A stretch of 64,000 bases of DNA, taken from NCBI RefSeq assembly GCF_040448685.1, contig NZ_CP159290.1, forward strand, positions 4,340,001-4,404,000, written 5' to 3'. The position numbers and the translations under genes are program-made. The DNA comes from Cellulosimicrobium sp. ES-005. GTDB taxonomy: Bacteria; Actinomycetota; Actinomycetes; Actinomycetales; Cellulomonadaceae. The notes below the pieces were generated by a model, which did no database searches, was not told the origin of the DNA, and saw nothing but the letters and a program-made list of their open reading frames with translations. This document shows, piece by piece, positions 54,560-61,030 of the stretch. Positions within the stretch are counted from its first letter, which is position 1, and the number at the start of each line of letters is the position of its first letter.

Positions 54560-55273
54560 ATGAGCGACGCCGAGCACGCGAGCCCCCTGACCCTGCCCAC
54601 GGCGGACCACGCGGACGCGGTGGAGCTGCTCGGGCTCGTCGCGTACACCGAGCTCGCGAGCTTCGGACGCCTCGCGGGCGACGCCGCGCACGCGCCCACG
54701 CTGCGCCAGCGTCAGGCCCTGTCCCGGCTCGCGGCGGCGATGCTCGACCGGCAGGAGCGCGTCCTCGTGCGCGTCGACGAGCTCGGCGGCGACCCCGCCG
54801 ACTGCATGACGGCGTTCGACGGCCTCTTCGACGACTTCGACGCCCGCACCCGTCCGAGCACCTGGTGGGAGGGGATCCTCAAGGGGTACGTCGGCCAGGG
54901 CGTCGCGGACGACTTCTGCCTGCTCGCGGCCCAGGGCCTCGACGAGCGCTCGCGCGACGTCGTCGTGGAGGCGCTCACGCAGGACACGCCCTCGCAGCGC
55001 TACGCCCCCGTCATCGCGGACGCCGCCGCCGCGGACCCGGTGCTCGCGTCCCGCCTCGCGCTGTGGGGCCGGCGCCTCGTCGGCGAGGCGCTGGGCGTCG
55101 TGGGCGTCGTCCTGTCCGAGCGGCCCGCTCTCGCCCGGCTCGTCGCGGCGGGCGTGGACGCGACGGCCGACGCCGGGTCGGGCGGCCCGGCGCCCGCGAC
55201 GCAGTCGTGGGTGTTCTCGCGCCTGACGGCGGAGCACTCCCGGCGCATGGACCGCCTGGGTCTGGCGGCATGA
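54560..55273 (+). CDS. Ferritin-like (MiaE-like) fold protein
   Basis: A 237-residue mostly helical protein of the ferritin-like superfamily, of the type annotated next to rhlE in actinobacteria. VELLGLVAYTELASFGRLAGD, LSRLAAAMLDRQERVLVRVD and FSRLTAEHSRRMDRLG supply Glu and His positions that could bind a di-iron centre like that of MiaE tRNA hydroxylase. The full ligand set is not unambiguous, so enzymatic activity is uncertain. It is divergent from the helicase gene and converges on DUF3107 across a hairpin. A tRNA- or RNA-related role fits the neighbour but is inference. Confidence 0.75.
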   Translation: MSDAEHASPLTLPTADHADAVELLGLVAYTELASFGRLAGDAAHAPTLRQRQALSRLAAAMLDRQERVLVRVDELGGDPADCMTAFDGLFDDFDARTRPSTWWEGILKGYVGQGVADDFCLLAAQGLDERSRDVVVEALTQDTPSQRYAPVIADAAAADPVLASRLALWGRRLVGEALGVVGVVLSERPALARLVAAGVDATADAGSGGPAPATQSWVFSRLTAEHSRRMDRLGLAA

Positions 55274-55277
55274 CGAA

Positions 55278-55308
55278 GCCGCCGCCGCGCCCGAGGCGCG
55301 ACGGCGGC
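55278..55308. terminator. Bidirectional terminator between ferritin-like gene and DUF3107
   Basis: Seven outer and six inner pairs separated by one mismatch (55278-55291 with 55295-55308) around a 3-base loop, in the 58-base gap between convergent stops. Confidence 0.65.
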
Positions 55309-55331
55309 ACGTGACGGTCAGGTCGTGGCGG

Positions 55332-55556
55332 TCAGAGAGAGCCGAAACCGACCTTGCGCTGCTCCTCGGTGCCGATCTCGACGTAGCCGAGCGACGCCGT
55401 CGGGACGATCACGCGACGACCGCGCGAGTCGGTGAGCTCGAGGGCGGGGGCGCCGCCGAGGGCGTCCGCGACGGCGGTCGCCACGGCGTCGGCGGACAGG
55501 TCCGTGTCGACGACGAGCTCACGGGCCAGGTTCTGCACACCGATCGTGACTTCCAC
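55332..55556 (-). CDS. DUF3107 small conserved actinobacterial protein
   Basis: A 74-residue protein of unknown function, related to the M. tuberculosis protein TB9.4. VEVTIGVQNLARELVVDTD at the N-terminus and RRVIVPTASLGYVEIG at the C-terminus are the conserved parts. GTG 55556 is chosen over ATG 55562 because GAGGAG abuts the ATG but sits 6 bases before the GTG, and relatives start with the equivalent of VEVTIGVQN. It lies 94 bases after the TetR gene on the same strand. TACTAT (55649-55644, minus) could be its own -10. A DNA-repair or stress role is suggested only by the neighbourhood. Confidence 0.8.
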   Translation of the reverse strand: MEVTIGVQNLARELVVDTDLSADAVATAVADALGGAPALELTDSRGRRVIVPTASLGYVEIGTEEQRKVGFGSL

Positions 55557-55650
55557 GCACATCTCCTCACAGCGGCTGCGCCAGGCGCAGCGACGACGGG
55601 TCTCGGGCCGCCCGTGGGCGTCCCACCGGCGACAACGCGTTCGATAGTAG

Positions 55651-56448
55651 TCAGATTCCCGCGGTCGACCCGTCGAGCGCCGCGTCGGGGTCCGGGCCCG
55701 GCGCCGGGGCGACGTCGGGCGACGTCGTCCCCGCGGCGTCCGGCGAACCCGCCCGTGAGCGGCGCAGCATCCCGTGCACCCCGCGCCAGACGAGGCGCGG
55801 GACGAGCCGGGTGACGTCGTCGGCGGACGCGGTCCCGTCCGGCCGCACGGCCTCGGTCGCCGCCGCCCGACCCACGGCCGTGCACGTCCGCGAGACGACG
55901 AGCGCCTCGTCCGCGTCGAGGTCGGTGATCCGGACGAGCACGTCGGCGAACGCCCCGGCGATACGGGCGTCGGGGGCGAGCACGCGCGCCCGCACCACCG
56001 GGTCGCGCATGACGTCGGACTCGAAGAGCAGGGCCGCGGACCTGCCCGCGGTGCGCGCGTAGGCGACGTACGCCCGGACGATGCCCTCGATGACGGCGAG
56101 CCCGTCGACCGCGAGCGCGTCGAGGTCGCCCGCGGAGATCCCGGGGGCCGGCTCGCGGAACGGGTCGAGCGTCTCGTGGACGGAGCGGACGAGGCGGTCG
56201 CCCTGGTCGTCGATGAGCGCGAGGTAGAGGTCGAGCTTCGAGGGGAAGTGTCGGTACAGCACGGGCTTGCCGACTCCGGCGCGGTCCGCGATGTCGTCCA
56301 TCGAGATGTGGTGGTAGCCGTGGGAGGCGAAGAGCTCCTCGGCGATCGTCAGGAGCTGCGTGCGCCGCTCGTCCCGGGGCATCCGGGTGCGCGCGGGGAC
56401 GGGCGGCCCGGCCGTGCCGCGCGTGCGTCCCTCGCTGGCTCCGGTCAT
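55651..56448 (-). CDS. TetR-family regulator
   Basis: A 265-residue repressor-type transcription factor. The helix-turn-helix (about 28-75) reads RRTQLLTIAEELFASHGYHH, ISMDDIADRAGVGKPVLYRH and FPSKLDLYLAL. The ligand-binding domain follows (about 80-215). The last 40 residues are a low-complexity Ala/Pro/Asp tail. ATG 56448 lies 6 bases from a TATCCT -10 box, so it is probably leaderless. The position between DUF3107 and DUF3152 matches Rv3208 of M. tuberculosis by gene order. Its targets are unknown; the downstream DUF3107 is the most obvious candidate. Confidence 0.92.
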   Translation of the reverse strand: MTGASEGRTRGTAGPPVPARTRMPRDERRTQLLTIAEELFASHGYHHISMDDIADRAGVGKPVLYRHFPSKLDLYLALIDDQGDRLVRSVHETLDPFREPAPGISAGDLDALAVDGLAVIEGIVRAYVAYARTAGRSAALLFESDVMRDPVVRARVLAPDARIAGAFADVLVRITDLDADEALVVSRTCTAVGRAAATEAVRPDGTASADDVTRLVPRLVWRGVHGMLRRSRAGSPDAAGTTSPDVAPAPGPDPDAALDGSTAGI

Positions 56449-56454
56449 GGGGGG

Positions 56455-56460
56455 AGGATA
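56455..56460 (-). promoter_or_regulatory. -10 box (TATCCT) of the TetR gene
   Basis: TATCCT on the minus strand, 6 bases, ATG 56448; leaderless arrangement. Confidence 0.6.
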
Positions 56461-56514
56461 CGGAAACGGGGGCCGGTGTCGACCGGGCGTCGCGAGGAGT
56501 GGGACGATGGGCGG

Positions 56515-57474
56515 GTGCCCGACAGACATACCCCCTCGAACCGCCCGTCGACGCCGCGCGTGAAGCGCTCCTCGCAGGGCCTGCGGCACGGCGCGGCGGT
56601 CGCCGCCTGCCTCGTCGTCGGCTTCGGCGGCGGTGCCGCCACGGCGGAGGTGTGGGACGTCCCGGGCGCTCCGGCACCGGTCTCGGCGGACCGCGAGGAC
56701 CCGCCCGCGCCCGTCCGTGACGAGCCCGACGCGGCGAGCCGGTCGGGCGTGGAGCGCGCGGACGACGTCGTGCGGGCCCCGGAGCTGCGCGAGCTCGTCG
56801 CGCCGCGCCCGGACGTGGTCGCGCCGCTCGCCCCCGCGGACGCGCCGACGGCTCCGGCCGCGGACCCCGTGCCGGACCCCGCGCCCACGACCCCCGAGGC
56901 GCCGGTCGCCGAGCCCGGCTCGGGCCTCGTGGGCGACGTCGTCGTCGCGCCCGACCTCGGGGGTGCGCTCGACGTCGTCCCGGGGGAGGCCCCGGCGCCG
57001 GGGGCGGGCGTCGTCCGGTCCGTGCGGGTCGAGGTCGAGCAGGGTCTGCCCGTGGACGGCGAGGTCCTCGCGACGGCCGTGCTCGCGACGCTCAACGACC
57101 CGCGCGGGTGGTCCGGCCCCGACGGCGTGACGTTCTCCCGCACGGCGGCCGACGACGCGTCGATCCGCGTCGTGCTCGCCAGCCCCGCGACCACCGACCG
57201 GATGTGCGCCCCCCTCGCGACCGAGGGGAAGTACTCGTGCGGCAACTCCGTGTCCGGCGTCGCGGTGCTCAACTTCGAGCGCTGGGTGCTCGGCGCCCCC
57301 GACTTCGGGGACGACCTCGCGACGTACCGCCAGTACCTGGTGAACCACGAGGTGGGTCACGTGCTCGGGCACGGCCACGAGGACTGCCCGGCCCCGGGCG
57401 CGGTCGCGCCGGTGATGGTGCAGCAGTCGATCTCTGCCCAGGGCTGTCTGACCAACGGGTGGCCGGTGCCGTAG
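56515..57474 (+). CDS. Secreted DUF3152 protein, metzincin-like
   Basis: A 319-residue exported protein with one N-terminal hydrophobic segment (about 27-45, AAVAACLVVGFGGGAATA), an Ala/Pro/Asp-rich linker (about 50-155) and a C-terminal DUF3152 domain (about 160-319). That domain has HEVGHVLGHGHEDC, the HExxHxxGxxH zinc motif of metzincin peptidases, followed by VAPVMVQQS, a Met-turn-like segment. Three further Cys may form disulfides. Peptidase activity outside the cell is inferred from the motif; substrates are not known. The GTG start fits a GACGAT box 6 bases upstream. Confidence 0.85.
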   Translation: MPDRHTPSNRPSTPRVKRSSQGLRHGAAVAACLVVGFGGGAATAEVWDVPGAPAPVSADREDPPAPVRDEPDAASRSGVERADDVVRAPELRELVAPRPDVVAPLAPADAPTAPAADPVPDPAPTTPEAPVAEPGSGLVGDVVVAPDLGGALDVVPGEAPAPGAGVVRSVRVEVEQGLPVDGEVLATAVLATLNDPRGWSGPDGVTFSRTAADDASIRVVLASPATTDRMCAPLATEGKYSCGNSVSGVAVLNFERWVLGAPDFGDDLATYRQYLVNHEVGHVLGHGHEDCPAPGAVAPVMVQQSISAQGCLTNGWPVP

Positions 57475-57503
57475 TCGCGCCGCGCCGTCGGCGACGCCGG
57501 CGG

Positions 57504-57525
57504 TGTGGGTGGCGCGTGATGGGAT
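57504..57525 (+). promoter_or_regulatory. PafBC-type DNA-damage promoter in front of adnA
   Basis: TGTGGGTG (57504-57511), exactly 8 bases, then TGGGAT (57520-57525) and, 7 bases on, GTG 57533. One base departs from TGTCRGTG and one from TANNNT. The 8-base spacer GCGCGTGA is almost the same as in the xthA promoter (GCGTGTGA), and the distance to the GTG is also the same. Confidence 0.55.
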
Positions 57526-57532
57526 CGGGTCC

Positions 57533-60500
57533 GTGCCCCGGACGACCGCCCCTCGCCTCGTCGCGCGGCCTCGCGACCACGAGGCCGACGTCACGCTCGA
57601 CGACTCCCAGCGCGCGGCGCTCGCCGCCGCGTCCCGTCCCGGCGTGACGCTCGTCGTCGGGGCGCCGGGCACGGGGAAGACGCTCGTCGCGCAGGAGGTC
57701 GTGCTCGCGGCGCTCGCCGACGGCCTCGCCCCCGAGCGCGTCCTGCTCCTCGCCGCGTCGCGTCGGGCGGCGGCGGCGCTCCGGGACCGCCTGTCGGCCC
57801 GCGCGCGGCGCACCGTCGGGGCGCCGATGGTGCGCACCGCGGCCTCCGCGGCCTTCGCGGTGCTGCTCGAGCGAGCGGCTGCCCTGGGGGAGCCCGTCCC
57901 CACGCTCATCTCCGGCCCCGAGCAGGACCTCGTGCTCTCCGAGCTGCTGGAGGGCCACCTGGGGGGCGACCTCGCGCACCTGGGCGCGCCCCTCGTCCTG
58001 CCGCCCGGACTGCCCGAGGAGGCGCTCGGGCTCCGGGGCCTGCGCCAGGAGCTCCGCGACCTCCTCATGCGCGCGGCCGAGCGCGGCCTGACGCCCGCCG
58101 ACCTCGCCGCGCTCGGCGACCGCTACGAGCGGCCGGAGTGGTCGCTGGGCGCCCAGCTCTTCGCGGAGTACCTCGACGTGACCGCGCTGCGCTCGGGGAC
58201 GCCGGACGCGGGCGCCCGGTTCGACCCGGCGATCGTGGTCGACGAGGCGGCCGAGGCGCTGCTCGCGTGGGACGACGAGGTGCCCGACGCCGCGCGCCCG
58301 CGGTGGGACCTCGTCGTCGTCGACGACTACCAGGAGGCGACGGTCGCGACCGCGCGGCTGCTGCACGTGCTGCACGACGACGGCGCCCGGCTCGTGCTGC
58401 TCGGCGACCCCGACGCCGCGGTGCAGACCTTCCGCGGCGCGAGCCCGGGCCTCGTCGGCCGCGCCTCGGCGCCCGCCCGCCGGGACGGTGCCCGGCGCGG
58501 CGAGCTCGGGGCGCGCGTCGCCGTGCTCGGCACGGCGTGGCGGCAGGACCCCGCGCTGCGCGCCGTGACGCGCCGGGTCGCGGCGCAGGTCGGCACCGTC
58601 GCCGGCGCGGTGCACCGCGGTGCCGCCTCCCGGGGGGCCCCGGTCGGCGCGGGCGACGCGGCCGGTTCGCCGGGCGCGTCGTCGGGGACCGGCGGAGGCG
58701 GCGAGCCCGGGGCCGCCGTGCCCGTCCAGGTCGCCGTGCTCTCGGCCGTCGCGCAGGAGTCCGCGTTCGTGGCGCGCGAGCTGCGGGCCGAGCACCTGCT
58801 GCACGGCACCCCGTGGCACCGGATGGCGGTGATCGCGCGGACCGGGACCCGCCTCGCTGCGCTGCGCCGCGAGCTCGTCGCCGCCTCGGTGCCGGTCACG
58901 CTGCTCGGCTCCGACGTCCCGCTGCGCGACGAGCCGGCGGTCGCGCCGCTGCTCGCCGCGGTCCGTGCGTGCGTCGCCGACCCGGAGGACGCCGACGCGC
59001 TGGACCCGTTCACCGCGGCGGCCCTGCTCACGTCGCCCGTCGGCGCGCTGGACGTCGTCGCGCTGCGCCGGCTGCGGCGCGCGCTGCGGGCCGAGGAGCT
59101 CGAGGGCGGGGGCGGGCGCTCGTCGGACGCGCTGCTCGTCGAGCTGCTGCAGGACCCGGCGCGCGCGGCGACGCTGCCCCCGACCGTGCGCCGGGGCCCG
59201 GTCGCCGTCGCGCGGGCGCTCGCGGCGGGGCGGGCTGCGGCGGCCGAGCCCGGCGCGACGGCGCAGACCGTGCTGTGGGCGGTGTGGGCGGCGACCGGGC
59301 TCGCGGAGCGGTGGCGCTCGGCGGCGCTCGACGGCGGCCCGGCCGGGGCGCGTGCGGACCGTGACCTCGACGCGGTGCTCGCCCTGTTCCGCGCGGCGGA
59401 GACGTTCGTCGACCGCATGCCCGGTGCGCCGGCCGAGGCGTTCGTCGAGTACCTCGCGTCGCAGGACCTGCCGGCCGACTCGCTCGCGGCGAGCGCGAGC
59501 GGTGCCGACGCCGTCGCGGCGCTGACGCCCGCGGGTGCCGCCGGGCGCGAGTGGGACGTCGTCGTGGTCGCGGGCGTGCAGGACGGTGTCTGGCCCGACC
59601 TCCGCCTGCGCGACTCGCTGCTCGGGTCGCAGGCGCTCGTCGAGCTCCTCGCGGGCCGCGCGCACGACGCGCACGGCGTGGGGTCGCAGGCGCGGGCGCA
59701 GGTGCTCGCGGACGAGCTGCGCGCGTTCGTCGTCGCGACGTCGCGCGCGACCCGGCGGCTCGTGGTGACGGCGGTCCAGGACGCCGAGGAGGCGCCCTCC
59801 GTGTTCTGCGACCTGGTCGTCCCGCCCGCCGGGCCCGACGGTCCGGACGAGGGCCCGGACGGCGGCGCGCCGGACGACGGGTCGCCGGGTCCGGCTGCGG
59901 CGGGCGGGACCCCCTCCGGCCCCGGCGCCGACCCGGAGGCGCGGCGGCACGTGCGCGTCGGCGCCCCGCTCGACCTGCGCGGGCTCGTGGCCGCGGCCCG
60001 CGGCGTTCTCGTCGAGGCCGCCGCGGGCGCGGCGCGGGTGTCCCCGGCAGCTGCGGAGCAGGGACCGGGTCGCGTGCCCGACGACTCCCGCGGTGGCGCC
60101 GACCTCCACGGCGGGCGCGTCCCCGAGGGGGGCCCCGACGGCGTCCCGGACGCGCGTGCGGTCGCGGCGGCCACGCTCCTGGCCGACCTGGGCGAGCTCG
60201 GGGTCGCGGAGGCGCGACCCGAGACCTGGTACGGGGTCGCCGGCGTGTCGAGCGCCGCGCCGCTGCGTGGCGCGCAGGAGATCGTCACCGTGTCGCCGTC
60301 GAAGGTCGAGACCGTCTCGACCTGCCCGCTGCGGTGGTCGCTCGAGGCCGCGGGCGGCACCGCGCCGGACGCGACGCACCAGAGCCTCGGCACGCTCGTG
60401 CACTCGATCGCGGAGACCCACCCGTCGGGGTCGCTCGCCGAGCTGCGCGCCGAGCTCGACCGCCGCTGGGCCGAGCTCGCGCTGCCCGAGGGCTGGCCGA

Positions 60501-61030
60501 CGCGCCAGCTCCGCCGTCGTGCGGAGCGCATGATCGAGAAGCTCGCGGCCTACGTGGCGCAGGCGGGCGAGCCGCTCCTCGTCGAGCCGACGTTCGACGT
60601 CACCGTCGGTCGCGCGCGCCTGCGCGGGACGATCGACCGGGTCGAGGACGCGGGCGAGGGCACGGTCCGCGTCGTCGACCTCAAGACCGGACGGCGCACC
60701 GCGACCAAGGCCGAGGGCGCCGAGCACCCGCAGCTCGGCGCGTACCAGCTCGCGGTCGAGGCAGGCGCCCTCGACGTGCCCGAGGGGACGCGGAGCGCGG
60801 GGGCGCAGCTCGTCTACGTGGGCAGCACGCACGTCGGCCCCGCCGTCGTCCCGCAGCCCGCGCTCGACCCGGCAGCCGACGGCTCGAGCTGGGCGCGCGA
60901 CCTCGTCGAGGAGGCTGCCGGCACGATGTCGGCGGCGACGTTCACGGCCCGCCAGAACGGGCTGTGCGAGATGTGCCCGGTGCGGCGTGCGTGCCCGGTG
61001 CAGCCCGAGGGCAGGAGGGTCGTGGCGTGA
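57533..61030 (+). CDS. adnA: AdnA-type helicase-nuclease subunit
   Basis: A 1165-residue subunit of an AdnAB-like DNA end-resection motor. The N-terminal UvrD-like ATPase has Walker A GAPGTGKTLVAQ (about 45) but Walker B reads VVVDDYQEA, with Asp where active SF1 helicases have DE(x)QD. AdnA is the accessory motor in mycobacteria. The C-terminal RecB-type nuclease has GTLVHSIAE, RGTIDRVED, VDLKTGRR and HPQLGAYQ (about 965-1085). Cys in STCPLRW (929) and CEMCPVRRAC (1144-1153) give four ligands for a possible Fe-S cluster around the nuclease. GTG 57533 matches the promoter. The stop overlaps adnB (GTGA). Confidence 0.93.
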   Translation: MPRTTAPRLVARPRDHEADVTLDDSQRAALAAASRPGVTLVVGAPGTGKTLVAQEVVLAALADGLAPERVLLLAASRRAAAALRDRLSARARRTVGAPMVRTAASAAFAVLLERAAALGEPVPTLISGPEQDLVLSELLEGHLGGDLAHLGAPLVLPPGLPEEALGLRGLRQELRDLLMRAAERGLTPADLAALGDRYERPEWSLGAQLFAEYLDVTALRSGTPDAGARFDPAIVVDEAAEALLAWDDEVPDAARPRWDLVVVDDYQEATVATARLLHVLHDDGARLVLLGDPDAAVQTFRGASPGLVGRASAPARRDGARRGELGARVAVLGTAWRQDPALRAVTRRVAAQVGTVAGAVHRGAASRGAPVGAGDAAGSPGASSGTGGGGEPGAAVPVQVAVLSAVAQESAFVARELRAEHLLHGTPWHRMAVIARTGTRLAALRRELVAASVPVTLLGSDVPLRDEPAVAPLLAAVRACVADPEDADALDPFTAAALLTSPVGALDVVALRRLRRALRAEELEGGGGRSSDALLVELLQDPARAATLPPTVRRGPVAVARALAAGRAAAAEPGATAQTVLWAVWAATGLAERWRSAALDGGPAGARADRDLDAVLALFRAAETFVDRMPGAPAEAFVEYLASQDLPADSLAASASGADAVAALTPAGAAGREWDVVVVAGVQDGVWPDLRLRDSLLGSQALVELLAGRAHDAHGVGSQARAQVLADELRAFVVATSRATRRLVVTAVQDAEEAPSVFCDLVVPPAGPDGPDEGPDGGAPDDGSPGPAAAGGTPSGPGADPEARRHVRVGAPLDLRGLVAAARGVLVEAAAGAARVSPAAAEQGPGRVPDDSRGGADLHGGRVPEGGPDGVPDARAVAAATLLADLGELGVAEARPETWYGVAGVSSAAPLRGAQEIVTVSPSKVETVSTCPLRWSLEAAGGTAPDATHQSLGTLVHSIAETHPSGSLAELRAELDRRWAELALPEGWPTRQLRRRAERMIEKLAAYVAQAGEPLLVEPTFDVTVGRARLRGTIDRVEDAGEGTVRVVDLKTGRRTATKAEGAEHPQLGAYQLAVEAGALDVPEGTRSAGAQLVYVGSTHVGPAVVPQPALDPAADGSSWARDLVEEAAGTMSAATFTARQNGLCEMCPVRRACPVQPEGRRVVA

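Noticed and set aside
57269-60832. Open frame of 1187 codons on the minus strand opposite adnA
   Set aside because: Low-complexity Arg-rich translation with no motif, opposite a well-defined helicase-nuclease gene.
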